DNA from: Burkholderia sp. OK233
Lineage (GTDB): Bacteria > Pseudomonadota > Gammaproteobacteria > Burkholderiales > Burkholderiaceae
Assembly (NCBI RefSeq): GCF_900230185.1
Contig: NZ_OCSR01000002.1
Location: forward strand, 1,364,001 to 1,428,000
Length of the DNA: 64,000 bases
Direction: 5' to 3'
A program made the position numbers and the translations under genes. Positions within the stretch are counted from its first letter, which is position 1. Each line of letters starts with the position of its first letter. Of the stretch, positions 44,050 through 53,095 are shown piece after piece. The notes beneath the pieces are model-generated. The model was not told the DNA's origin. It did no database searches and saw only the letters and a program-made list of their open reading frames with translations.

Positions 44050-45267
44050 ATGCAAAGCCTCCAAAGTGCCAGCCTTCCCACGTACGCCTATGAACCTCGC
44101 GTCGTCGATCAAGCCGACCCGTATCCGGAGTACGCGGGTCCCCTTTCCCTCGATGTTCTGATCGAGGAAATAGAGCGTCGAAGAGACGAGTTCGATCAGC
44201 TGTCGCATGTTCCGCGCGACATGATCGCGAAGATGAAACGCGCGGGCATCTTTCGTGCAAGTACGCCGCGCCGCTTTGGTGGAGACGCGCTACCGCCGCC
44301 GCAGTTTCTACGCATGCTCGAGCGCATCGCAATCGCCGACGGGTCGACCGCGTGGGTCGCCGCATTCGGGTCGGCGAATACCTATCTCGCGTCGCTCCCA
44401 ATCGAAACGCAGCAGCATATCTATGCAAAAGGACCGGATCAGGTTTTTGCCGGCGGACTCTATCCTTTGCAGCCGGCCGCCAAAGTGCCGGATGGCTTCA
44501 TGGTCAGCGGACAATGGCGATTTGCAAGCGGCTGCAAGGGCGCGGACTGGATCGGCGTGGGGATCGGCGGCACGCCCGCCAATTCGGGTGACACTGGCGC
44601 AGGAAAACCGTTCACCGCCGTATTCCCGGCGCACGAGGTCGAGATCGTCGAGAACTGGAACGTCGTCGGCATGCAGGGCACCGGTAGCCACGATCTGCGG
44701 CTTCGCGACAAATTCGTCGATGCGCAATGGACATTCGTTCGCGGCGGCCAAGCGCTGATCGACGAACCGCTCTACCGCTATCCTGCCGTTGCGTACCAGG
44801 CGCAAGTGCATGCCGCCGTCAATATCGGCCTCGCGCGTGCAGCGCTCGACCTGCTGACCGACATGTCCGGATCGACTAAAACCACCACCGGCGCCCCGCG
44901 TCTTGCAGACCGCGGTTACTACCGTTCCGGCCTTGCGAAAGCGGAAGCCAACTGGCGCAGCGCTCGCGCGTTCTTCTACGAATCCGCCGAGTCGGCGTGG
45001 CAGACAATCCTCGCCGGCGATCCTGTGACACAGGATCAAGCCAATCTGATGCGCCTCAGTGCGACTCACGCCGCACAACTGTGTGCCGAGGTCGTGATGC
45101 AGGCGTATCAGTTGGCGGGCATCGCGGCGATCTACCGCGAGAATCGGCTGCAGCGATTGGTGCGCGACTCGATTGTCGTGACACAGCATGCGTTCCTTGG
45201 AGAATGCACCTACGACGCATCGGGCGCGCTGTTTGCCGGCATCGCACCGGTAACGCCGTATCCCTGA
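44050..45267 (+). CDS. Acyl-CoA-dehydrogenase-fold flavin monooxygenase (oxygenase component)
   Basis: 405 residues with the three-domain acyl-CoA dehydrogenase fold: N-terminal helices (IEEIERRRDEFDQLSHVPRDMIAKMKRAGIFRASTPRRFGG), middle beta-barrel (VSGQWRFASGCKGADWIGVG, WNVVGMQGTGSHDLRL) and C-terminal four-helix bundle. The GTGSHD stretch and lack of an acyl-CoA catalytic Glu context point to group D flavin-dependent monooxygenases (HpaH/HsaA-like) that take FMNH2/FADH2 from a partner reductase. The next gene encodes such a reductase. Likely hydroxylates an aromatic or heteroaromatic acid; substrate unknown. Confidence 0.85.
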   Translation: MQSLQSASLPTYAYEPRVVDQADPYPEYAGPLSLDVLIEEIERRRDEFDQLSHVPRDMIAKMKRAGIFRASTPRRFGGDALPPPQFLRMLERIAIADGSTAWVAAFGSANTYLASLPIETQQHIYAKGPDQVFAGGLYPLQPAAKVPDGFMVSGQWRFASGCKGADWIGVGIGGTPANSGDTGAGKPFTAVFPAHEVEIVENWNVVGMQGTGSHDLRLRDKFVDAQWTFVRGGQALIDEPLYRYPAVAYQAQVHAAVNIGLARAALDLLTDMSGSTKTTTGAPRLADRGYYRSGLAKAEANWRSARAFFYESAESAWQTILAGDPVTQDQANLMRLSATHAAQLCAEVVMQAYQLAGIAAIYRENRLQRLVRDSIVVTQHAFLGECTYDASGALFAGIAPVTPYP

Positions 45268-45302
45268 TGAGGGCCATGACACATGAAAGCGACAGGACAA
45301 TC

Positions 45303-45839
45303 ATGACTATCGACGACACCAAGCGGCGTTTCCGCGATGCGATGGCGTGCCTGCCCGCGGCCGTCAACATCATCACCACGGATGGCCCGAGCGGACGTTG
45401 CGGGATTACCGCAAGCGCAGTCTGTTCCGTGACGGATGCGCCGCCGACGATGCTCGTTTGTATCAACCAGGCCAGTTACGTACACGATGTTCTGCATCGC
45501 AACCGGAACGTGTGCATCAATGTGCTGGCTGCGGAATGTCAGGACGTCGCGCGTGATTTCGCGGGCATGACAGCCTGTCCGATGGACGAGCGGTTTGCAC
45601 GTCATGCATGGACGATCGGACCTCAGTCGGCCCCGGTCCTCTCGCATGCGATTGCGAGTCTCGAAGGCGAGATTGTCGACCTCAAGAGTGTCGGATCGCA
45701 TTCGGTCATGTTTGTAGAGATCGGGCAAATTTCGATCAGATCGAAGGGCGACGGACTGATCTACTTTGGCCGGCAGTTCCACCGCCTTGTGCGGCCAGAA
45801 GCAACGGCGCAGTCCGTCGTCGCAAGTGCTGCGAGGTGA
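45303..45839 (+). CDS. Flavin reductase, HpaC-like (reductase component)
   Basis: 178 residues from the ATG at 45303. RFRDAMACLPAAVNIITTDG, GRCGITASAVCSVTDAPPTMLVCIN and NVCINVLAAECQDVARDFAGM are close to HpaC, the NAD(P)H:flavin reductase of 4-hydroxyphenylacetate 3-monooxygenase. Upstream in-frame starts at 45267 and 45276 exist, but HpaC proteins begin as chosen here. Supplies free reduced flavin to the oxygenase encoded just upstream. Its stop overlaps the following gene. Confidence 0.9.
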   Translation: MTIDDTKRRFRDAMACLPAAVNIITTDGPSGRCGITASAVCSVTDAPPTMLVCINQASYVHDVLHRNRNVCINVLAAECQDVARDFAGMTACPMDERFARHAWTIGPQSAPVLSHAIASLEGEIVDLKSVGSHSVMFVEIGQISIRSKGDGLIYFGRQFHRLVRPEATAQSVVASAAR

Positions 45840-46558
45840 ACGTGGAAGTCTGCCTGTTTCTTATCGGCTACCGCAATGGCATGCATCCGGAGCAGCACGA
45901 CATCGATATATCGCTGATTCAGGCGGCGTCCCAGAACGTGGAAGGACTGCGGCGCTTCGTAATCCATCGCTCTGTCGAGTCGGCGAGTGGCGATCCTCTG
46001 TCACAAGAACAGGCTTTGAAGCCACGCTGGGTGCTGCAGTGGTATTTCGACGATCTCGATCCTGTTGAAGCGGTGCTTCAACGCGGCGGTGCGGCACACA
46101 CAATCGTGGAGCAAACGATAGACGCCGCCCAGGACCGCCTTGCATTCGCGCAACAACTCATGGTGGTGAGAAAATTCGCTACGCCGAATGTCCTCGGCCC
46201 CGGCAATCCGTCTGAAAAATGCACGTATCTCGTCGGCTATGAAGGAGAAGCTCACAATTTCAATGCGTGGTTGACGCACTATCTGAAGCATCATCCTCCG
46301 CTCATGGCACAGTTGCCCGGCATTCGTGAGCTGGAAATCTATACGCGGGTCGACTATCGAACCGGTTTAAATATTCCGCAAGCGACCGCCATGCAGCGGA
46401 ACAAAGTTGTCTTCGACGATCCCACGGCGCTGGCTGCGGCGTTGGCCTCGCCGGTACGTGCGCAGATGAAGCAGGATTTCGACGCATTCCCGCCGTACAG
46501 CGGACCGGCCTCGCATTTCCCTATGCACAGCATTTACGGTAACCTGAAGCGGACGTAG
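45836..46558 (+). CDS. EthD-like didomain protein
   Basis: About 240 residues from GTG 45836, overlapping the reductase stop (GTGA); GTG 45842 is an alternative. Two dimeric alpha/beta-barrel repeats are suggested: VEVCLFLIGYRNGMHPEQHDID ... GLRRFVIHRS, and CTYLVGYEGEAHNFNAWLTHYLKHHPPLMAQLPGIRELEIYTRVD, each ending with a helix and strand. EthD proteins accompany oxidative systems and some members are ring-modifying enzymes. Its role here is unknown; co-transcription with the monooxygenase suggests a later step, e.g. handling the hydroxylated product. Confidence 0.7.
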   Translation: MNVEVCLFLIGYRNGMHPEQHDIDISLIQAASQNVEGLRRFVIHRSVESASGDPLSQEQALKPRWVLQWYFDDLDPVEAVLQRGGAAHTIVEQTIDAAQDRLAFAQQLMVVRKFATPNVLGPGNPSEKCTYLVGYEGEAHNFNAWLTHYLKHHPPLMAQLPGIRELEIYTRVDYRTGLNIPQATAMQRNKVVFDDPTALAAALASPVRAQMKQDFDAFPPYSGPASHFPMHSIYGNLKRT

Positions 46559-46711
46559 AGCCGGACGCGGATAGCCCTAACCAGTCGGCCGCTGTCACGT
46601 CCCGCTCTGCGAACCGGATACTGTCGCACCGAAAGTTGCGCGTCCGTTTTAACAGCCAGGGTCTGACGCAACGCGATCGTCAGACTCCTTCACTGCCGCG
46701 ATCCGAACGTC

Positions 46712-47650
46712 ATGACAAAGTCGCACTCTGGCATTACGGATTTGAATCTGCTGCGTGTGTTTCTGGCCATTTCGGATCTACGCAGCCTGACCGCCGCGGG
46801 CGAACGCCTCGGACTCACGCAACCTGCCGTTAGCCACGCGCTTCGTCGGCTGCGTGGGTTATTCGACGATCCGCTCTTCGTGCGCACACCCAGCGGCATG
46901 GTGCCCACGGATGCGGCGCTGCGTTTGCACGCACCGCTCACGCAGGCGTTCGAAATCATCAACGCGGCAGTGCAGCAGCTCGCGAAATTCGACCCCGCTA
47001 CGACGACGCGCGTATTCCGCGTGTCAATGTCGGATATGTCGGAGTACTTTTTCCTGCCGCCGCTGCTCTCGATGCTCGACCGTACTGCGCGCGGCATCCG
47101 GATCGAGATCGCGAATGTCTCCGTCGACTCAGTAAGTGCCGCGATGCGCAGCGGTGAAATCGATCTCGCGCTCGGTTACGTTCCGGGTCTGGATTCAGGT
47201 TGTGTGAGCAGGACGCTATTCTTCGACGAACACGTTTGCGTGGTGCGGGCGGGTCACCCTTTGCGCAAACTGAAACCAACCAAGGAAGACCTCGCGGGTT
47301 TGCGCTATGTCTACGCAAGCACGAACGCAACCGGACACCGGATGGTCGAGCAATGGCTGGAGGAATTGAATTTGCGCCGGGATATCGTGCTGCGTCTGCC
47401 TCATTTTGTCGTTGCGCCCGAGATCGTTCAGAACACCGATCTCGCCGTCATTTTTCCAAGGAGCATTGCGCAGCGCTTCAACCGCAACAAGTCCTTCCGC
47501 ATCCTTCCGTTGCCTTTCTCGTTGCCACCCATTGAAATTCAGGTCCATTGTCACGCCCAGTTCTCGGCGGATCCGGGAATCGCCTGGTTGGTCGACGCCA
47601 TTTACGATATGTTTCATCAAGCCGAACCACCGGAAGGCGCAATGATCTGA
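46712..47650 (+). CDS. LysR-family transcriptional regulator (NahR/NodD-like)
   Basis: 312 residues. HSGITDLNLLRVFLAISDLRSLTAAGERLGLTQPAVSHALRRLRGLFDDPLFVRTPSGMVPT is the characteristic N-terminus of the NodD/NahR/LinR branch. The effector domain includes IDLALGYVPGL. Located 153 nt downstream of the monooxygenase operon in the same direction, so it may be the activator of that module alongside the TetR. Confidence 0.92.
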   Translation: MTKSHSGITDLNLLRVFLAISDLRSLTAAGERLGLTQPAVSHALRRLRGLFDDPLFVRTPSGMVPTDAALRLHAPLTQAFEIINAAVQQLAKFDPATTTRVFRVSMSDMSEYFFLPPLLSMLDRTARGIRIEIANVSVDSVSAAMRSGEIDLALGYVPGLDSGCVSRTLFFDEHVCVVRAGHPLRKLKPTKEDLAGLRYVYASTNATGHRMVEQWLEELNLRRDIVLRLPHFVVAPEIVQNTDLAVIFPRSIAQRFNRNKSFRILPLPFSLPPIEIQVHCHAQFSADPGIAWLVDAIYDMFHQAEPPEGAMI

Positions 47651-47791
47651 CGGACCTCTGCCAGCGTAGTTTTACCGGCAATTTGGCGGACGTTTGCTTA
47701 AGGCTTCACGACCATCGAGGGGCACGTCAGGAACACCGACTCCAAAGCGGGAGCTTGTGGAGATGACTGCCGCGTATTTGCTCGGACAGAG

Positions 47792-50275
47792 CTAGTGTCG
47801 CGTGCGCAGGCTTGCCGACGCCGATTCGAGATCACGCCAGGCCGGCTGCCCCGGTGCATAGCGCGCGCGGATATACGATGCGAGCTCGGCCATCTGCTTG
47901 TCGTCGAAAACATCGCCGAATCCCGGCATGTAGCCCAGCGATTCCGTTGCGGGCCGATCGATCCCGTGTTGCAACACATGCAGAAGATTGTCCGGTGAAG
48001 CCTGGGCAACGCTCGTGTTCAGCCCCATCAACGGGCGCACGCCGAAATGGCCGACGCCGCCCGACTCCGCATGACACACCGCGCACGATGCTTCGAAAAT
48101 GCGGCGGCCGCTCTCGAAGCCAAGTGTCGCCGTCGAGCCCGCGTCCGTAGCAATCGCTCGCGCGGCCGCAGCGCGGGCGGACACCTCCGCGTCAACGGGT
48201 GGCGACAACGAGGCGACGTAGTGAGCCATCGCGCGCACGTCGGATTCCGGCAACGTAGCGAGCCCGGCGACGACGGGCGCCATCGGCCCCGCCGCCACAC
48301 CGTGTTCTGCAGAAAAGCCCGTACGCAAATAGTCGAATAGCGCAGCCTCGGACCACGGTACCGGCGACGCACGCGAGGCCACCAGCGACGGCGCGTCCCA
48401 GCCTTCCGCGCTCCCGCCCGACAGATACGCAAAACCGCCCTTCTCCGCGCCGATCGCATTGCGCGGCGTATGACACGCGCCGCAATGCCCCGCGCCGTCG
48501 ACCAGATACTTGCCGCGGTTCCACTGCGCCGAGCGCGTCTCATCAGGGACGAACGGACGTGTGTCATGAAACAGCCAATTCCATCCGGCCACCAGCCGTC
48601 TTTGATTGAGCGGGAATGGCAAGTTCGTTTTCGGTGGCGCGTTTCTGACCGGCGCTTGCGACATCAGATACGCGTAGAGCGCCATCATGTCGGGTTCGCT
48701 CATCCTCGCGAACGCGGTGTACGGGAACGCCGGATAGAGATGTGAGCCGTCGCGCGAAACACCTTCGCGCATCGCCCGCGCAAACGCTTCGTACGACCAG
48801 GTGCCGATGCCGGTCTGCGCATCGGGCGTGAGATTGGTCGAGTAGACGGTGCCGAACGGCGTGTCGAGCGCGAAGCCGCCGGCGTTGGTCTTGCCGCCCG
48901 GCGCGGTATGGCAGACCGCGCAATCGCCCGCGGCCGCGATCTGACGACCGCGTTCGAGCGTGGCCGCCGACCACAGCGAAGTGTCGACGGAGGAAATCGG
49001 TGCGATCGGCGCCGGCCCCGGCAGGACCGAGCAGGCGAGGCCGATCAAACCGCCCATCACGCCGCCGACGCCGCCCCCGGCCAACCAGCGCCGCCAACGC
49101 GACGGACGACGCGTTTGCGCAGGCGCCTCAACCAACGTAGCGGAAGGTGCGTCAGCCAACGCGCGGCGGATGCGCTCTGCGTCGAACGGGGGCGCACGGA
49201 AACGCACACCGGTTGCGTCGAACAAGGCGTTCGCAATCGCAGCTGCAGCAGGCGCGGCAGCACGCTCCATCGTGTCGGCCTCCGCGCTCGTCAAGGTCCG
49301 TGCCGTCCCGGCAGTCGACTCGCCCAGCGCGCTCCCCGCCACGCTCAGTTCATGCGACACCGCGGCATCGCCGTTCGCGGCGCCGGTTTCATCGTGGGCT
49401 GACCGGGCAAGAAAGCGCACGCCAGTGGAGCGCTCGATCGCATCGGCCACCTGCCATGACGGCAAGCCCGAGACGCGCGCGGCACCCGGTTCGCCCGAAC
49501 CACGGCCCGCGACCACGCGCCGGATGGCGACATCGCCAGTTTCACGATTCACGTCGACGTCCACGACCCACGCCGTCCAGCTATCGGCACTCGGATTCGG
49601 CGTTCCCGTCGTGACGCGCACAGGCAAGCTGCCCTGCACATCCGACGATAGCGGCGCGCAGTGTTCAAGCACTTCACCGTCGAACGCGAAGCCGCGTCCG
49701 CGCACCCAAGGCGACGCCGGCTCAACCTGAGCCGCAAGCGCCCCGCCCCACGCGGCACGCTCGGTCACCATGCGGATCGTTTCGCGCGCGCCGCCGTCAC
49801 GCCGCGCGTCGAGATGCTGCAGGCGCAACGCGACGGGATCGCGTTGCAGCGCATGGGCGAGTTCGTCGATGAACGATTCGCGGGCAAATGCATGCGCCTG
49901 AACAGGAATTGTCCGACCCGCAGAAGCTTCGACCGCCACGGACGTCTGGGCGTGCCGGTATACCAGCAAGGGCGCACCAGACTCGACGTCGTCATCGCGC
50001 GCTGAAGCCTCTTTGTCCTCCAGCCGCGCACGGTATTGCCACGTTGTCATCGTGCCGTCGCGCTCGTGGCCGGTCCCGACCATCAGGTCCGCATAGGCCA
50101 TAGCGGCCGCGTCGCCCATTTGCGTTCGTACGGGCCATTGATACCGTTCCGACCGGTACAGCGTCGCGCCGGACTTTTCGTTCTCGACAGACCCCGCACG
50201 CACAGACTCAAGCCCATGTTCATCATCACGCACCGCTACGATGTCGTCACCGTTCTGATTCATGCGCGCCTTCAT
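47792..50275 (-). CDS. nicB: Nicotinate dehydrogenase cytochrome subunit: vestigial molybdopterin C-half fused to tri-haem cytochrome c (NicB C-terminal type)
   Basis: 827 residues. Residues 125-375 align with the last 300 residues of the molybdopterin subunit at 55675 (ESFIDELAHALQRDPVALRLQHL; AAIANALFDATGVRFRAPPF), but the whole preceding molybdopterin region is absent, and the cofactor loop reads DTMERA where the intact subunit has GAGESA. A membrane segment follows (about 396-416), then three c-type haem sites: CAVCH 452-456, CGACH 598-602, CAVCH 731-735. Probably the periplasm-facing electron-transfer subunit. Overlaps nicA by 29 nt. A second in-frame ATG (50263) has a better ribosome binding site. 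Confidence 0.85.
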   Translation of the reverse strand: MKARMNQNGDDIVAVRDDEHGLESVRAGSVENEKSGATLYRSERYQWPVRTQMGDAAAMAYADLMVGTGHERDGTMTTWQYRARLEDKEASARDDDVESGAPLLVYRHAQTSVAVEASAGRTIPVQAHAFARESFIDELAHALQRDPVALRLQHLDARRDGGARETIRMVTERAAWGGALAAQVEPASPWVRGRGFAFDGEVLEHCAPLSSDVQGSLPVRVTTGTPNPSADSWTAWVVDVDVNRETGDVAIRRVVAGRGSGEPGAARVSGLPSWQVADAIERSTGVRFLARSAHDETGAANGDAAVSHELSVAGSALGESTAGTARTLTSAEADTMERAAAPAAAAIANALFDATGVRFRAPPFDAERIRRALADAPSATLVEAPAQTRRPSRWRRWLAGGGVGGVMGGLIGLACSVLPGPAPIAPISSVDTSLWSAATLERGRQIAAAGDCAVCHTAPGGKTNAGGFALDTPFGTVYSTNLTPDAQTGIGTWSYEAFARAMREGVSRDGSHLYPAFPYTAFARMSEPDMMALYAYLMSQAPVRNAPPKTNLPFPLNQRRLVAGWNWLFHDTRPFVPDETRSAQWNRGKYLVDGAGHCGACHTPRNAIGAEKGGFAYLSGGSAEGWDAPSLVASRASPVPWSEAALFDYLRTGFSAEHGVAAGPMAPVVAGLATLPESDVRAMAHYVASLSPPVDAEVSARAAAARAIATDAGSTATLGFESGRRIFEASCAVCHAESGGVGHFGVRPLMGLNTSVAQASPDNLLHVLQHGIDRPATESLGYMPGFGDVFDDKQMAELASYIRARYAPGQPAWRDLESASASLRTRH

Positions 50276-50762
50276 ACCGCAGATATTGCGCAGCGCGACG
50301 CACCGCGTTGACGATCTCGAAGTGCGTGCCGCATCGGCACAGATTGAAGCGCAGCGCGTCGCGAATCGCGTCGTCGTCAGGCTCCGGATTGCGGTCGAGC
50401 AGCGCCTTTGCGCTCATGATCATTCCGTTCAGGCAGTAACCGCACTGCGCCGCCTGTTCGTCGATGAATGCGCGCTGCACCGGGTGCAGCGCATCGGCCG
50501 TCCCAAGTCCTTCGAGCGTCGTGACTTCGCGCCCGATCGCAATACTCGCGGGCACGACGCACGAACGCGTCGGCTGGTTGTCGACGATCACCGTGCATGC
50601 GCCGCACTGCCCGAGGCCGCAACCGTACTTCGGCCCATTCAGTTCGAAGTCGTTGCGCAGGATATACAACAGTGGCGTATCCGGCGTGGCGCCTTGAACG
50701 GTGCGACGAACGCCGTTGACGGTGAGCGTCAGCGGACCCGCGGGCGGACTCGAATGCGCCAT
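50247..50762 (-). CDS. nicA: Nicotinate dehydrogenase small subunit, two [2Fe-2S] clusters
   Basis: 171 residues. N-terminal plant-type ferredoxin cluster ligands in YGCGLGQCGACTV with a further Cys in TRSCVVP; C-terminal cluster in QCGYCLNGMIMSA and NLCRCGTHFEIV. This is the iron-sulfur subunit of xanthine-dehydrogenase-family hydroxylases, here of the NicA type that hydroxylates nicotinate to 6-hydroxynicotinate. It lies downstream of nicC on the same strand and overlaps the cytochrome subunit gene. Confidence 0.92.
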   Translation of the reverse strand: MAHSSPPAGPLTLTVNGVRRTVQGATPDTPLLYILRNDFELNGPKYGCGLGQCGACTVIVDNQPTRSCVVPASIAIGREVTTLEGLGTADALHPVQRAFIDEQAAQCGYCLNGMIMSAKALLDRNPEPDDDAIRDALRFNLCRCGTHFEIVNAVRRAAQYLRYEGAHESER

Positions 50763-50868
50763 ATCTGAGCGTGTTCACAAATTAAAGGGGACGACGTTAC
50801 ACCGGAAGCACGCGGCGTGCTATGGCGCCGGCGCCGCGCGCTTCCGTATCGCGCGCGTGACACTCAAC

Positions 50869-52020
50869 TCAGGCCGAAGCGACCTCGGCGGCCGGCGACA
50901 CGAGCGGTACGTTGAACACGTCGTAGCCAAAGACCCACGACGGATCTTCATTCGTACGGAGCCACGTGTTGTTGTGGGAGACCAGTTGGACCTTGGAGGC
51001 GCGCGTCGCACGGTTCGCTTCGTATAGCGCAAAGGCACCCGCGTAGTCAGTTGCGCCCACTTCGTCGAGGCAGCGCGTCAACATGGCTGCGTCTTCGATC
51101 GCCATCGCCGCGCCCTGCGCCATGTGCGGCTTCATCGGATGACATGCGTCGCCGAGCAGCACCAGACGCCCACGGCTCCACAACGGCAGCGGATCGCGTT
51201 CGAGCAACGGCCATTTCGTAATGGACGGCGACACGTCGATCAGATTCTGCACGTCCGGATGAAAGCCCGCGAACGCCTCGCGCATTTCTTCGCGGCTGCT
51301 TTCCATCATCGACACCCCCGCGGGCCACTCGGCCTGCGGCACGCCCGTGACGTAGTAGTACTCGTCACGCGTCTCGGTCACGTAGTAGACCATCATGTGA
51401 CGGTCTTCCGACCACCACTTCACGCACATGTCGTACGGCTTGTGGCCGAGTAGCGACGCAGGGAAGACGGCGCGATGCGCAACATAGCCCGTATAACGCG
51501 GCGGTTCCGAGCCCAGCAGGTGATCGCGGATCTTCGAGTTGACGCCGTCCGCGCCAATCACGATGTCGGCCGTCTCGACGGAGCCGTCCGCAAAGGTCAT
51601 GCGCACGTCGCTGCCGGTGTCCTCCACAGCCTTCAGGCATTTGCCGAAGGCGATCGTGCCGGGCGCAACCGCATCGGTCATCAACGCATGAAAGTCGCCA
51701 CGATGGACTGTCAGATAGCTCGCGCCATAGGCCTTGACCGCGTGATCGCCGAGCGGAATCTGCGAGATCGCTTCGGCCGTTTTCCAGTCACGGCTGTACC
51801 AGAAGTCGGGATGCGAACCCATCACGTTCAGAGCGTCTTCGCAGCCGATGCGACGCATGATCTTCATCACATTCGGCCCCAGGTGAATACCCGCACCCAG
51901 GCGCGAAAACGCCTGAGCCTGCTCGTAGAGCCTGACGTCGTAACCGCTGCGTTGCAACAACGCGGCAGCCGCCGTGCCGCCGAGGCCTGCGCCGATGACG
52001 GCGATACGGGTTTTTCTCAT
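50869..52020 (-). CDS. nicC: 6-hydroxynicotinate 3-monooxygenase
   Basis: 383 residues from the ATG at 52020, preceded by AGGAGAACATC; the frame is open upstream to 52182 but unrelated. Class A FAD monooxygenase: GxGxxG in RIAVIGAGLGGTAAAALLQRSG, the DG motif VIGADGVNSKIRDHLLG, and the second FAD motif GRLVLLGDACHPMKPHMAQGA. GSHPDFWYSRDW, VKWWSEDRHMMVYYVT and SITKWPLLERDPLPLWS closely match P. putida NicC as I remember it. Catalyses decarboxylative hydroxylation of 6-hydroxynicotinate to 2,5-dihydroxypyridine with NADH and O2. First gene of the minus-strand nic operon. Confidence 0.95.
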   Translation of the reverse strand: MRKTRIAVIGAGLGGTAAAALLQRSGYDVRLYEQAQAFSRLGAGIHLGPNVMKIMRRIGCEDALNVMGSHPDFWYSRDWKTAEAISQIPLGDHAVKAYGASYLTVHRGDFHALMTDAVAPGTIAFGKCLKAVEDTGSDVRMTFADGSVETADIVIGADGVNSKIRDHLLGSEPPRYTGYVAHRAVFPASLLGHKPYDMCVKWWSEDRHMMVYYVTETRDEYYYVTGVPQAEWPAGVSMMESSREEMREAFAGFHPDVQNLIDVSPSITKWPLLERDPLPLWSRGRLVLLGDACHPMKPHMAQGAAMAIEDAAMLTRCLDEVGATDYAGAFALYEANRATRASKVQLVSHNNTWLRTNEDPSWVFGYDVFNVPLVSPAAEVASA

Positions 52021-52087
52021 GATGTTCTCCTGTTCGTGCGCCCGCCCCCAGCGACATGCTTCGGCGGTCCGGTTGAGTTCGATTAAA

Positions 52088-52244
52088 TGTAGCGTACACA
52101 TTAGAAATTCATTCGACAACAAAAATTTTTTAGCGTCCTCGATCATGGTATTTCCGCCTATATACGTGTAAACACGCTTCAATGCTCCCCGTCACTCGGC
52201 GGAAGTTTTTTATTCTGTTGAATTTTTATAACGTACACACTAGA
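52088..52244. promoter_or_regulatory. nicC/nicE divergent promoter region with repeated operator-like motif
   Basis: TGTAGCGTACACATTAGA (52088-52105) and TATAACGTACACACTAGA (52227-52244) agree at 15 of 18 positions in the same orientation. The first is 68 bp before the nicC start, the second 76 bp before the nicE start. CGTGTAAACACG (52165-52176) is a perfect palindrome between them. Related GCGTA/GTGTAC motifs occur around nicR and nicT, so these are candidate sites for the nic MarR regulator. An AT-rich background here fits a promoter region. Confidence 0.6.
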
Positions 52245-52319
52245 CTTTGCTTCAACGTACGACACCCTTCGCCGTCGCAAGGCGCCGGGCATCACCCACA
52301 TTGACCGGAGAGCATCACA

Positions 52320-53072
52320 ATGACCAGGACATACCGGATCGGCCAGATCGTGCCGAGCTCGAACACCACGATGGAAACGGAGATTCCGGCCATGCTGCGA
52401 CTGCGCGAGACGATCCGCCCGCAGCGCTTCACCTTCCACTCGAGCCGGATGCGCATGAAGAAGGTCGTCAAGGAAGAGCTGGCGGCAATGGACGCCGAGT
52501 CGGACCGCTGCGCACTCGAGTTGTCCGACGCGCGCGTCGACGTGCTCGGCTATGCCTGCCTCGTCGCGATCATGGCCATGGGTCACGGTTATCACCGCGT
52601 ATCGCAGGCGCGCCTGACGCAGCGCACGGCGGAAAACGGCGGGCAGGCGCCTGTACTGACAAGCGCCGGTGCGCTCGTCGATGCACTGCGTGTGATCGGC
52701 GCCAAACGCGTCATCGTCGTGGCGCCGTACATGAAGCCCTTGACCGAGCTCGTGGTCGACTACATCCGCCACGAAGGTTATGAAGTCATCGACTATCGCG
52801 CGCTCGAAATCCCCGACAACCTGGACGTGGGCCGCCACGATCCCGCACGTCTGCCCGACATCGTCAAAAGCATGCCTTTCGAGCAGGCCGATGCGATCGT
52901 GCTGTCCGCCTGCGTGCAGATGCCGTCGCTGCCGGCGGTCGCCAGGGTCGAGGCCATGACGGGCAAGCCGGTGATCACCGCCGCGATCGCCACCACCTAC
53001 GCGATGCTGCGCGAACTCGATCTCGAACCGATCGTGCCGGGCGCGGGCGCCCTGCTTTCGGGCGCTTACTGA
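52320..53072 (+). CDS. nicE: Maleate cis-trans isomerase
   Basis: 250 residues, Asp/Glu racemase fold. RIGQIVPSSNTTMETEIPAML is the family N-terminus. The two catalytic cysteines are Cys80 (LGYACLVAIM) and Cys198 (LSACVQMPSL). Converts maleate to fumarate, the last step of the nicotinate pathway before the TCA cycle. GGAG precedes the ATG. First gene of the plus-strand operon nicE-D-X-F-B. Confidence 0.95.
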   Translation: MTRTYRIGQIVPSSNTTMETEIPAMLRLRETIRPQRFTFHSSRMRMKKVVKEELAAMDAESDRCALELSDARVDVLGYACLVAIMAMGHGYHRVSQARLTQRTAENGGQAPVLTSAGALVDALRVIGAKRVIVVAPYMKPLTELVVDYIRHEGYEVIDYRALEIPDNLDVGRHDPARLPDIVKSMPFEQADAIVLSACVQMPSLPAVARVEAMTGKPVITAAIATTYAMLRELDLEPIVPGAGALLSGAY

Positions 53073-53095
53073 CCGCCGCCGCAAGAGGACGCACC

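Noticed and set aside
50808..50845. GGAAGC...GCTTCC inverted repeat between nicC and nicA as a terminator
   Set aside because: No T-run, and the two genes appear to belong to one operon; probably chance symmetry in a GC-rich gap.
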